Shown: one piece after another, positions 16,934 to 25,446 of the stretch
How positions within the stretch are numbered: the stretch's first letter is position 1
Layout: the number at the start of each line of letters is the position of its first letter
Translations under genes and position numbers: made by a program
The notes under the pieces: generated by a model
The model's database searches: none
Told to the model about the DNA's origin: nothing
What the model saw: the letters and a program-made list of their open reading frames with translations, nothing else
Assembly: GCA_002320005.1 (NCBI GenBank)
Contig: DCJK01000016.1
Span: 1-64,000 of the forward strand
Reading direction: 5' to 3'
Source of the DNA: Firmicutes bacterium UBA1702
GTDB taxonomy: Bacteria > Bacillota > Clostridia > Peptostreptococcales > Anaerovoracaceae
DNA: 64,000 bases

Positions 16934-17992
16934 ATGAAAGAAGTAAAAGTAATTATCTGGGGACTCGGCGCTATGGGCGGCGGAATGGCTGACATGCTTC
17001 TGAAGAAGAAAGGCGTTGAAATCGTTGGAGTTGCAGGAAGAGGCGCTAAGATCGGAACTTCCATGTATGACTACATCAAGACTGAAAGAGGCGACAGACC
17101 TGACGTTATCATTCAGGCTGCTGAAGACATTATCAAGCCAGGTGCTGCAGATATCGTACTGCTCTGCACAGATTCATTCACAAAGAATGCATTCCCAAGA
17201 TTAAAGTTCATCATGGAACAGGGACTGAATGTAATCACTTCTGCAGAAGAAATGTCATATCCTAAGGCTCAGAGCCCTGAATTAGCTGAAGAACTGGACA
17301 AGATTGCTAAGGCTAACGGCGTTTCATGTTTAGGAACAGGCATCAACCCTGGACATATCATGGACTTACTGGTTCTGGTTATGACAGGATGCTTAGTAGA
17401 CGTAGAAGAAATCACTTCAAGAAGAGTTAACTCCCTGTCACCGTTCGGACCGGTTGTAATGGAAGAACAGGGCATCGGTATCTCCGTAGAAGAATTCAAA
17501 GAAAGAAAAGCTAACCACACTATGTCAGGTCACGTTGGATTTGCTGAATCCGTTGGAATGATGGCAGAAGGTATGGGATTAACTGTAGAAGAATTCGCTC
17601 AGGACATGAACCCTATCACAACTGATGTTGACAGAAAGTCACCTTATGGCTTTGCAGCAGCAGGTTCATGCGCAGGTGTTGCTATGACAGCAGAAGCTAA
17701 ATTAAGCAACGGAATGCCTGTACATATGGATCACCCACAGCAGATCGAACCTGAGCAGGTTGGCGTTCAGACTGGTGACTATGTAATCATCAAGGGAACT
17801 CCAAATGTAAACTTAGTAAACAGCCCTGAAATCGAAGGCGGACTGGGAACAATCGCAATGTGCGTTAACATGATTCCTCACGTAATCAACGCTGAACCTG
17901 GTTTACACACTATGATCACTCTTCCTATTCCTAGAGCTATCATGGGAGACTTCAGAAACCTCGTTAAAGAAGAAAAGAAGATCGTAAAATAA
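16934..17992 (+). CDS. ord: 2,4-diaminopentanoate dehydrogenase
   Basis: A 352-residue NAD(P)-dependent enzyme that deaminates 2,4-diaminopentanoate to 2-amino-4-oxopentanoate, the third step of oxidative ornithine fermentation. The N-terminus carries a Rossmann fold with IIWGLGAMGGGMADML (about residues 7-22), as in the dihydrodipicolinate-reductase-like Ord family; TGINPGHIMD follows near residue 138. It has a strong AGGAGAAA site and is the first gene of the sigma-54-driven operon. Codon use is strongly biased, as in highly expressed genes. Length and order (ord-ortA-ortB-oraS-oraE) match the characterised Clostridium sticklandii cluster. Confidence 0.93.
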   Translation: MKEVKVIIWGLGAMGGGMADMLLKKKGVEIVGVAGRGAKIGTSMYDYIKTERGDRPDVIIQAAEDIIKPGAADIVLLCTDSFTKNAFPRLKFIMEQGLNVITSAEEMSYPKAQSPELAEELDKIAKANGVSCLGTGINPGHIMDLLVLVMTGCLVDVEEITSRRVNSLSPFGPVVMEEQGIGISVEEFKERKANHTMSGHVGFAESVGMMAEGMGLTVEEFAQDMNPITTDVDRKSPYGFAAAGSCAGVAMTAEAKLSNGMPVHMDHPQQIEPEQVGVQTGDYVIIKGTPNVNLVNSPEIEGGLGTIAMCVNMIPHVINAEPGLHTMITLPIPRAIMGDFRNLVKEEKKIVK

Positions 17993-18007
17993 TTAAACTT
18001 TGACTTT

Positions 18008-18136
18008 ATGCGGCAATGCCGCGATGGCGGCGTTGCCGTAATGGAGATTTTTGAATGATTCCCGCCATATATGCGACGGGGATTAAATCATCAATCCTTC
18101 GATATGCGGCATCGCCGTTTTTTATCGGCGCTGCCG
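18008..18136 (+). promoter_or_regulatory. GC-rich hairpin pair in the ord-ortA spacer
   Basis: Hairpin 1 pairs CGGCAATGCCGC (18011-18022) with GCGGCGTTGCCG (18027-18038): twelve pairs, one G-U, and a 4-base loop. Hairpin 2 pairs CGGCATCGCCG (18107-18117) with CGGCGCTGCCG (18126-18136), one mismatch, 8-base loop. The arms resemble each other. Neither is followed by a long T-run, so mRNA processing or stabilisation is more likely than termination. Confidence 0.65.
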
Positions 18137-18168
18137 GATGAAATTTTAAAAATAGGAGAATTAGAGAA

Positions 18169-18474
18169 ATGGCTAAAAAAGGCGAATGGGTTCGTATCCA
18201 CAAGGTTGTTTTAGCTGCTGCTGACAGAACAGCTAAGCTTCCTGATGACACAAAGAAGGTTGACTTCGAAATGTGGGTAAAGGGAACTCTTCAGAACGAA
18301 ACAGCAGAAATCGGCGATGAAGTTACAATTATCACCGCAACAGGCCGTGAAGAAACAGGCAAGTTACTTGAAGTAAATCCTTACTACACTCACAGCTATG
18401 GAAAATTTGTTCCTGAAATCATCGATATCGATAAAAAATTAAGAGAAATCATGCAGTTTGGAGGTGAAAACTAA
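18169..18474 (+). CDS. ortA: 2-amino-4-oxopentanoate thiolase, alpha subunit
   Basis: A 101-residue small subunit of the AKP thiolase, which with OrtB and CoA splits 2-amino-4-oxopentanoate into D-alanine and acetyl-CoA. The whole length resembles OrtA, including the start KKGEWVRIHKVVL and the end YGKFVPEIIDI. The stop codon overlaps the ortB start by one base (TAATG), which ties synthesis of the two subunits. Preceded by TAGGAG. It has no independent catalytic motif. Confidence 0.92.
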   Translation: MAKKGEWVRIHKVVLAAADRTAKLPDDTKKVDFEMWVKGTLQNETAEIGDEVTIITATGREETGKLLEVNPYYTHSYGKFVPEIIDIDKKLREIMQFGGEN

Positions 18475-19892
18475 TGAAATTAGCTAAAGATTACGATTCC
18501 GTAATGGGAAGATCAGCTGACATCATGAAAGCTTCACTGGGACTTGACTTCAATGATTTCGAATCCGGGTCAGTTGCTTTCGACTATGAAGGTTTAATGA
18601 AAGCAACAGGATACACTATCGAAGAGGTAGACAAAATCCAGTCAAGAACAGGTGTAGGACACACCCAGCTTCTTGAATTAAGAAACATCACAAAACTTGC
18701 AAGAAAGTATGCTAAGCCTGGATACGGCGCAAGAATTTTTGCCAAGGACGAAGCAGCCAATGCATCAGGATCCTTCAAGGACAGACGTGCAGCATGTGCA
18801 GTAGCACACGCTAAGAAACTGGGCTATAAGGGTGTTATCGCGGCTACTTCCGGTAACTATGGTGCAGCAGTTGCATCCCAGGCAGCAATGCAGGGAATGA
18901 AGTGCATCATCGTTCAGGAATGCTATGACTCCCACGGAGTTGGACAGCCTGAAATCGTTGAAAAGGCCAGAAAGTGCGAAGCATTAGGCGCAGAAGTAAT
19001 TCAGCTGACAGTTGGACCTGAATTATTCTACGAACACCTTTCAGTAATGGAAGATTCCGGATACTTCAATGCATCCCTGTACTCACCATTTGGTATTGCA
19101 GGTGTTGAAACTCTGGGATATGAAATCGCAATGGACTGCCGTGAAAAGTTCGGCAAGGACCCTGACATGGTAGTATGTACTCAGGCAGGCGGCGGTATGG
19201 TAACAGGTACTGCAAGAGGTCTCATCAAGGCAGGCGCTACAGATACTACAGTAGTAGCAGCTTCCATCGACCTTACAGGTCTGCACATGGCATCAGATGA
19301 GCAGTTCAACAAGAAGTCCTGCACAACAGGTCACACAGGTTTCGGAGTACCTCACGCTACAAACCCTGACACAGGAGATGTTCCTCGTTCAGCAGCAAGA
19401 CCTCTGAGATATATGGACAGATATGTTACAACTACTCAGGGTGAAGTTATGTACATGACAGAAATGCTGGCTAACCTTGAAGGTCTCGAAAGAGGTCCTG
19501 CAGGAAACACAGCTCTGGCTGCAGCATTCGCACTGGCACAGGAACTTCCTGAAGATGCAATTCTGGTAGTAACTGAAACTGAATACACAGGTGCCGGCAA
19601 GCACATTCAGCCTCAGTTAGACTTTGCAAGAGACAACGGAATTGAAATCGTATTCGGAGATCCTAAGGATGACGTTCCTGGAAAGAACATCGTTCTTCCT
19701 TCCGACCCTGGTCTCTTCAGAGTAAAGGATATGGACCTTGACAAATTAAGAAAGTCCTTAATCAAGAGATCCGTACCTAGAGCCAACGGCAAGAAACTCA
19801 CAGCTGAAGACATCGCATTCCTGGCAGCAGATACAAGATCTGACGAAGCATTTGTAAAAGCTGCACTTGATGAATTAGGCGTAGAATACTAA
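18474..19892 (+). CDS. ortB: 2-amino-4-oxopentanoate thiolase, beta subunit (PLP)
   Basis: A 472-residue fold-type II PLP enzyme similar to threonine synthase/tryptophan synthase beta. Lys102 in NASGSFKDRR is the expected Schiff-base lysine, and SGNYGAAVASQAA is the phosphate-cradle region. It is the catalytic partner of OrtA, and the acetyl-CoA and alanine formed are the energy-yielding products of the pathway. GGAGGTGA lies before the start inside ortA. Length is typical of the family. Confidence 0.93.
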   Translation: MKLAKDYDSVMGRSADIMKASLGLDFNDFESGSVAFDYEGLMKATGYTIEEVDKIQSRTGVGHTQLLELRNITKLARKYAKPGYGARIFAKDEAANASGSFKDRRAACAVAHAKKLGYKGVIAATSGNYGAAVASQAAMQGMKCIIVQECYDSHGVGQPEIVEKARKCEALGAEVIQLTVGPELFYEHLSVMEDSGYFNASLYSPFGIAGVETLGYEIAMDCREKFGKDPDMVVCTQAGGGMVTGTARGLIKAGATDTTVVAASIDLTGLHMASDEQFNKKSCTTGHTGFGVPHATNPDTGDVPRSAARPLRYMDRYVTTTQGEVMYMTEMLANLEGLERGPAGNTALAAAFALAQELPEDAILVVTETEYTGAGKHIQPQLDFARDNGIEIVFGDPKDDVPGKNIVLPSDPGLFRVKDMDLDKLRKSLIKRSVPRANGKKLTAEDIAFLAADTRSDEAFVKAALDELGVEY

Positions 19893-19907
19893 AAACATTT
19901 AACCTTT

Positions 19908-19926
19908 CGCGGATATTTCTTCCGCG
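19908..19926 (+). promoter_or_regulatory. Hairpin in the ortB-oraS spacer
   Basis: CGCGGA (19908-19913) and TCCGCG (19921-19926) form a six-pair stem with a seven-base loop in a 129-base gap. No T-run follows. It may help set relative expression of the thiolase and mutase genes. Confidence 0.5.
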
Positions 19927-20021
19927 GGAGGTGCTTTAAAAAATATTACTACACACGAAATTCCGCATTATGCGTTGCAAAAGCCTGATGCAGGGTTTTG
20001 GGAAATTAAGGAGAAAACAGG

Positions 20022-20384
20022 ATGAAAAGAGCAGACGATTTCGAAGTAAGAAGACAGCATATTGCAAATCTTACTGACGAAGAACTTTACGCAAGATTCT
20101 GGGAGCTGACAGATCAGGTTGTTGATCCGCTTCTGGAACTTGGCAAGAAGAACACTACTCCTTCAGTTGAAAGATCAGTTTTACTGAGAATGGGAGTATC
20201 CTCTCTGGACTGCATGCCTATCGTTAACCATGCCATCGACCACGGCCTGATGGGAAAGGGATGCGGCCACTGCGTTTACAAGTTATCAAAGATGGAAGAC
20301 ATCTCAATCAGAGACGCCAGCATTAAACTTGCAAAGGGTGAAGGCTGGGACAAATTAGTAGAAGCATTCAAGGGAGGTAAGTAA
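20022..20384 (+). CDS. oraS: D-ornithine 4,5-aminomutase, small subunit
   Basis: A 120-residue partner of OraE. It resembles OraS along its length, with the segment LLRMGVSSLDCMPIVNHA and the glycine-rich end HGLMGKGCGHCVYKLSK. The complex moves the 5-amino group of D-ornithine to carbon 4 using adenosylcobalamin and PLP. It has an AAGGAG site and is followed after two bases by oraE, so it is translationally coupled. Confidence 0.93.
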   Translation: MKRADDFEVRRQHIANLTDEELYARFWELTDQVVDPLLELGKKNTTPSVERSVLLRMGVSSLDCMPIVNHAIDHGLMGKGCGHCVYKLSKMEDISIRDASIKLAKGEGWDKLVEAFKGGK

Positions 20385-20386
20385 TA

Positions 20387-22600
20387 ATGACAGAATTAAA
20401 AAGAAATGAAAAATTAGATATTGTCAATATTCTTAAAGACCTTGACAAATACGAACCGAGAAGAAGAGGCTGGACATGGAGAGAAAAGGCTGAAGATCAG
20501 CACATGGGACCTTTTGAATATCATGAAATCTCCAAGCCGCTGAAGCAGAGTGTACCTCTTCCTCCTGCAAAGTTCATGGAAGATGTTGACCCGCAGCCTA
20601 TGCAGACAATCACTACTGAAATCGCTTCCGGAAGATTTGAAGATGATATCAGAAGAATGAGAATGGGTGCATGGCATGGCGCAGACCATCTGATGGTAAT
20701 CAGACATATGGGTCAGTCACATATCGACGGTCTGATGGAAGGTACTCCACAGGGTATCGGTGGTGTTCCTATCACAAGAAAGCAGATCAGAGCACAGAGA
20801 AAAGCTATCGATATGATCGAAGACGAAGTTGGTCGTCCGATCAACTATCATTCATATATCTCCGGTGTTGCCGGTCCTGATGTAGCCGTACTCTTCGCTG
20901 AAGAAGGTGTAAACGGAGCTCACCAGGATCCTCAGTACAACGTACTTTACAGAGATATCAACTGCGTAAGATCCTTCGTTGACGCTTGCGAATCCAAGAA
21001 AATCATGGCATGGGCAGGCATCCTTCAGATCGACGGAGCTCATAACGCAAACGCTACTGCAAGAGAAGCATGGAAGGTAATGCCTGAACTTATCGTACAG
21101 CATGCCATCAACTCCAGATTCTCAGAAAAAGTGGGCATTAAGCCTGAAAACATTTCACTGTCAACAGTACCTCCTACAGCAACTCCTGCTCCATGCGTAT
21201 ACATGGATTTACCTTATGCAGTTGCTCTGAGAGATATCTGCGACAGATATAAGATGAGAGCTCAGATGAACACCAAGTACATCCAGTCCTCAGCAAGAGA
21301 AGCTACAGTTACTCACGTAATGAACATGCTCATCTCCAAGCTGACCAGAGCTGACATTCAGTCAACAATCACTCCTGACGAAGGAAGAAACGTTCCTTGG
21401 CACATCTACAACATAGAAGCCTGCGACACTGCTAAACAGACACTTATCGGTCTGGATGGCCTGATGGAAATGGTTGAACTGAAGAAAGACGGTCCGCTGA
21501 GAGAAATGGCAAGAGACATCAAAGAAAGAGCTCTTCTGTTCATGGAAGAAATCGTTGAAAACGGCGGATATTTCCAGGCTGTACAGGACGGATTCTTCGT
21601 TGATTCCGCTAAGTACCCTGAAAGAAACGGTGACGGTATCGCTCGTAAGATTGAAGGCGGCGTAGGCTATGGATTCATATTCGAAAGAGACGAAGACTAC
21701 ATGGCTCCTGTAACTGCTCACTATGGATACAACAACGTAGAACAGTACGGCGGAGATCCTGAAAATCCATCAGCTTTAATCGGCGGATGTACTTTCGAAG
21801 ACAGAAGCAAGATCGTTTATATTGACGAATTAGACGAAAACGACAATGTAAATGTAAGACTTGAAAAGGTTGCCAAGTACAGAACCGGTAATGTAATCAC
21901 ACCGGAAGTTGAATGGTGCGGCGACAGAGTTATCATGATCACAATGATGCTCCCTATCAACAAGAGAGTTGCAGAAGCAGCTGCTGTTGAATTAGGTAAG
22001 AAACTGGGTCTGGTTGATCCGGAAGTTATTTCTGCAGAAGTTATGCAGGATGCAGAAGGTACCAGAATCGAACTGAAGGGCAGAGTTGACTTTGATATCG
22101 ATCTGACTACTCTGGAAATTCCGCCTGAACCACACTACATGTCCGACAAAGAATTATATGACGAATTCGAAGGTCATGAACACATGAAGGTTGTATGCGG
22201 TACTGTAGGCGAAGACGAACACTCCGTAGGTATGAGAGAAATCATCAATATCAAGCACGGCGGAATCGAAAAGTGGGGTATTGAATGTATCTACCTGGGA
22301 ACTTCCGTTCCTGTAGAAAAGATGGTTGACGCTTGTATCGAAGAAAACGCAGAAGCAATTCTGGCTTCCACTATCATTTCACATGATAACGTTCACTATA
22401 AGAACATGAGAAGACTCCACGAGCTCTGCGTTGAAAAGGGCATCAGAGATAAGGTTATCATCTGTGCCGGCGGTACTCAGGTTATTCCTGAAGAAGCTGT
22501 TAAGACTGGTATCGATATGGGATTTGGAAGAAACTCACACGGTATCGACGTTGCTACTTTCCTGGCTGAAGAAAGACAGAGAAGAAGAGGCGAAAGATAA
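20387..22600 (+). CDS. oraE: D-ornithine 4,5-aminomutase, large subunit (B12/PLP)
   Basis: A 737-residue catalytic subunit with an N-terminal TIM-barrel region and a C-terminal cobalamin-binding Rossmann domain. The B12 motif DxHxxG appears as DEHSVG, with His612 as axial cobalt ligand. Lys623, eleven residues later in NIKHGG, matches the spacing of the His618/Lys629 pair known for the Clostridium sticklandii enzyme, so it is the expected PLP lysine. Both key residues were checked against the codons. It is the committed step of the pathway. A terminator-like hairpin follows directly. Confidence 0.95.
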   Translation: MTELKRNEKLDIVNILKDLDKYEPRRRGWTWREKAEDQHMGPFEYHEISKPLKQSVPLPPAKFMEDVDPQPMQTITTEIASGRFEDDIRRMRMGAWHGADHLMVIRHMGQSHIDGLMEGTPQGIGGVPITRKQIRAQRKAIDMIEDEVGRPINYHSYISGVAGPDVAVLFAEEGVNGAHQDPQYNVLYRDINCVRSFVDACESKKIMAWAGILQIDGAHNANATAREAWKVMPELIVQHAINSRFSEKVGIKPENISLSTVPPTATPAPCVYMDLPYAVALRDICDRYKMRAQMNTKYIQSSAREATVTHVMNMLISKLTRADIQSTITPDEGRNVPWHIYNIEACDTAKQTLIGLDGLMEMVELKKDGPLREMARDIKERALLFMEEIVENGGYFQAVQDGFFVDSAKYPERNGDGIARKIEGGVGYGFIFERDEDYMAPVTAHYGYNNVEQYGGDPENPSALIGGCTFEDRSKIVYIDELDENDNVNVRLEKVAKYRTGNVITPEVEWCGDRVIMITMMLPINKRVAEAAAVELGKKLGLVDPEVISAEVMQDAEGTRIELKGRVDFDIDLTTLEIPPEPHYMSDKELYDEFEGHEHMKVVCGTVGEDEHSVGMREIINIKHGGIEKWGIECIYLGTSVPVEKMVDACIEENAEAILASTIISHDNVHYKNMRRLHELCVEKGIRDKVIICAGGTQVIPEEAVKTGIDMGFGRNSHGIDVATFLAEERQRRRGER

Positions 22601-22613
22601 TAGAACCTGTTTC

Positions 22614-22646
22614 AAAGGGGCTGGGCCGTACGCCCGGTCCCTTTTT
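22614..22646 (+). terminator. Terminator-like hairpin after oraE
   Basis: AAAGGGGCTGGGC (22614-22626) pairs with GCCCGGTCCCTTT, followed by a six-T run. Since the reactivase and racemase genes continue in the same direction, it probably gives partial read-through and lowers their expression relative to the structural enzymes. Confidence 0.75.
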
Positions 22647-22675
22647 TGCAAATGTAAAATCACAGGAGGAAGCTC

Positions 22676-23176
22676 ATGATAGAAACTGCCAGAATGTATA
22701 TATCAGATGCGGAAGAAAGAGACATCCCTGACATTATCGAGCTTGAAAGTCATAAAGATAACCGCGACTTCCTGTGGATAGGTACAAAAGAGGAGCATCG
22801 GCAGGAAATCAAGGACCCTGACCATATGCTACTGATCTTTCGTGAAAAGGGTGACAATAGGATTGTGGGTTACGCCCTTGTAAGATTAAATAAAAAGTCG
22901 GAAATATTCGAACTGAGAAGAATTGCCATATCCGAAAAAGGAAAGGGATATGGAAAAGAAGCAATGAAGGCATTGCTGAAGGAAGCCTTTGAGAATATGA
23001 ACATAAACCGGTTCTGGCTGGATGTATATCCGGATAATGTGATAGGAATAAAGCTATACGAAAGCCTCGGAATGCACAGAGACGGCATACTCAGACAAAA
23101 CTACAAAGCAGAAAGAGGATATCTTGATCAGATAATTTATTCAATGTTAAAAAGCGAGTATTTTAGTGAGGGGTGA
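22676..23176 (+). CDS. GNAT-family N-acetyltransferase
   Basis: A 166-residue acetyltransferase with the acetyl-CoA binding motif EKGKGYGKEAMKALL (about residues 83-97) and the terminal FWLDVYPDN and LYESLGMHRDG segments typical of RimJ/RimL-like GNATs. It lies inside the ornithine operon between oraE and the reactivase. Its substrate is unknown; acetylation of a pathway amine, or of a protein, is possible but only inferred from position. A good GGAGGAAG site precedes it. Confidence 0.82.
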   Translation: MIETARMYISDAEERDIPDIIELESHKDNRDFLWIGTKEEHRQEIKDPDHMLLIFREKGDNRIVGYALVRLNKKSEIFELRRIAISEKGKGYGKEAMKALLKEAFENMNINRFWLDVYPDNVIGIKLYESLGMHRDGILRQNYKAERGYLDQIIYSMLKSEYFSEG

Positions 23177-23182
23177 TCTTCT

Positions 23183-23647
23183 ATGTTGAAAAAGGCGCAG
23201 GCCACAGACAAGGCCATATGGATAAAGCTGAACAGAGAATTCATGGAATTTGAGATTCAGGATGATAATCTGTGGAATCATATAGATAAGGCAAAAGACG
23301 AAGAACTGGGCGAGGTTTTCGACGAAGCCCTTGAGACACCTGAACTTATAACTATCTTTATGATAGAGGACCGGGGAAAAATTGTGGGATTCGCAAATCT
23401 CATGACAATTTACAGTGTGTGGTCGGAAGGACGCGCGCTGATTATAGATGATCTGTACATTGATACCAGAAGCCGCGGCAGAGGTTTGGGCAGACAGACA
23501 ATGAAAGAAATCGAAAATTACGCAAGGAGCCATGGATATAAAAGATTGCAGTTTCAGTCAGAAGAAACAAATCCGCAAGCCAAAGCCTTTTATACAAAGA
23601 TAGGCTATACACCGGCGGCCATGAGCTTTTACATGCGATATTTATAG
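23183..23647 (+). CDS. GNAT-family N-acetyltransferase (second)
   Basis: A 154-residue GNAT protein with the acetyl-CoA loop SRGRGLGRQTMKEI (about residues 96-109) and a C-terminal AKAFYTKIGYTPAA segment. It starts six bases after the preceding GNAT but is not a close copy of it. It is followed by the mutase reactivase. The family fits amine or amino-acid acetylation; the real acceptor cannot be told from sequence. Confidence 0.8.
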   Translation: MLKKAQATDKAIWIKLNREFMEFEIQDDNLWNHIDKAKDEELGEVFDEALETPELITIFMIEDRGKIVGFANLMTIYSVWSEGRALIIDDLYIDTRSRGRGLGRQTMKEIENYARSHGYKRLQFQSEETNPQAKAFYTKIGYTPAAMSFYMRYL

Positions 23648-23669
23648 AATCAGAAAGGAAAATGAAAAA

Positions 23670-25421
23670 ATGAAAGTAGACGTATTGGTAGCGGAAATAG
23701 GCTCAACTACGACGGTTGTAAATGCATTCAAAGATCTTGACAGTGACAATCCGGTGTTCTGGGCTCAGGGTCAGGCACCTACATCCGTTTTAGACGGCGA
23801 TGTAAGAATCGGCCTCCAGGGGGCAATTGATGATCTGTGCAGAAAAAAGGGCATCGATAAGCTGGAATATGATCAGATGCTGGCCACATCCTCAGCCGCC
23901 GGTGGCCTCAAGATGACCGTTCACGGACTGGTGTATGATATGACGGCAAAAGCAGCCAAAGAAGCCGCACTGGGTGCTGGAGGAATTATTCATGATATTA
24001 CCGTAGGAAGGCTGAGAAGAAGCGACCTTGCAAGAATTAAGAACATCAACCCTAACCTTATTCTCATTGCGGGAGGCGTGGATTACGGAGAAAGAGATAC
24101 GGCCATATACAATGCAGAAATGATCAGGAGCCTCGGCCTCAAAACGCCGGTAGTATATGCAGGTAATATTGAAAATCAGGATGAGATGAAGCTGATATTT
24201 GATGAAGAAAGCGGTCAGTATCTCTACCTTGTAGATAATGTATATCCCAAAATAGATACTCTCAATGTCGAACCTTGCAGAAAAGTAATTCAGGAAGCTT
24301 TCGAAGATCATATCACCCATGCACCGGGCATGGAACATGTGAGAGAGATGGTAAACGGACCTATAATCCCTACACCGGGAGCGGTAATGGAGTGTACAAA
24401 GCTTCTGTACGATTGCCTTGGAGATGTCATGGTGATAGATGTGGGAGGAGCTACCACCGATGTACATGCCGTAACCGAAGACTCTGATGCGGTGGCAAGA
24501 ATCCTCACTGCACCGGAACCGAAGGCAAAGAGAACCGTGGAAGGCGATCTAGGCGTCTACGTAAACAGAATGAAGGTCATCGAGTCCATAGGCGAAGAAA
24601 AACTGAGGGAAGAATGCGAAAATAAATTGCACATAGATCTGGATAAAACACTGGAAACCTATGTGGCAATTCCAAAGAATGATGACGAAATAAAGCTGGT
24701 AGAGCGCCTGACTAAAGAAGCCGTTCTCAGAGCGGTGGAAAGACACGCCGGACAGATAAGATATGTATATGGTCCGACCGGAAGGCAGACTCTGGCAGAA
24801 GGCAAAGATCTGACACAGGTAAAATATATTGTGGGAACAGGCGGAGCCCTTACAAGACTTCCTCACAGAGTTGATATAATGGAAATGATCCCAAAAGACA
24901 ATGAGACAGGCATGAAGCTTTATCCAAGCGAAGCCGTCAAGATTCTTGTGGATAACGATTATATCATGGCTTCTCTGGGAGTTCTTTCTAAGACTCACAG
25001 AGCCGGAGCCATCCGACTTCTGGCAAAGAGCCTGGGCGTGGAACTTAAAGAGCAGGATCATACTGCCAATAAAGCTCAGTTCATAGAAGAACTTCAGAGA
25101 ATGACCGCAGCAAGAAAAGCAAAAGAGGAAGAAACGGCTCATCACATTGAAGAGATGGAAGCCATGGGCTATGATATGTCCGAGTACAAAAACCCTGAAA
25201 AGATCGGAGGTGCAACGGCTGAGGAGGTTGAAGCTGCCAAAAGAGAAGCCCTTATGGCAGACAGAACCATTAAAAAGGGTGCCGACCTCATAGAGAATGC
25301 CGGCGAAACGCCTGTAAATCCCCACGTTATGAGAGCCTGCGGAGAAGTGGACGGAAGACCTAACTGCAATCATGATTGCAGGCACTGCACTCGCAGACAT
25401 TGTCCTTACCGTCAGGAATAG
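23670..25421 (+). CDS. MutL/GlmL-like aminomutase reactivase
   Basis: A 583-residue ASKHA-fold ATPase of the MutL/GlmL family found beside B12-dependent mutases. Phosphate-binding segments are AEIGSTTTVV near the start and VIDVGGATTDVHAV near residue 255, with VGTGGALTRL later. Such proteins are thought to eject damaged cobalamin from the mutase. The C-terminus is unusually Cys/His-rich, with six Cys residues in the last 35 residues (for example CNHDCRHCTRRHC), suggesting a metal site. It sits between the GNAT genes and the ornithine racemase. Confidence 0.88.
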   Translation: MKVDVLVAEIGSTTTVVNAFKDLDSDNPVFWAQGQAPTSVLDGDVRIGLQGAIDDLCRKKGIDKLEYDQMLATSSAAGGLKMTVHGLVYDMTAKAAKEAALGAGGIIHDITVGRLRRSDLARIKNINPNLILIAGGVDYGERDTAIYNAEMIRSLGLKTPVVYAGNIENQDEMKLIFDEESGQYLYLVDNVYPKIDTLNVEPCRKVIQEAFEDHITHAPGMEHVREMVNGPIIPTPGAVMECTKLLYDCLGDVMVIDVGGATTDVHAVTEDSDAVARILTAPEPKAKRTVEGDLGVYVNRMKVIESIGEEKLREECENKLHIDLDKTLETYVAIPKNDDEIKLVERLTKEAVLRAVERHAGQIRYVYGPTGRQTLAEGKDLTQVKYIVGTGGALTRLPHRVDIMEMIPKDNETGMKLYPSEAVKILVDNDYIMASLGVLSKTHRAGAIRLLAKSLGVELKEQDHTANKAQFIEELQRMTAARKAKEEETAHHIEEMEAMGYDMSEYKNPEKIGGATAEEVEAAKREALMADRTIKKGADLIENAGETPVNPHVMRACGEVDGRPNCNHDCRHCTRRHCPYRQE

Positions 25422-25446
25422 TCACCGGAAATAAAGGAGGAAAAAC

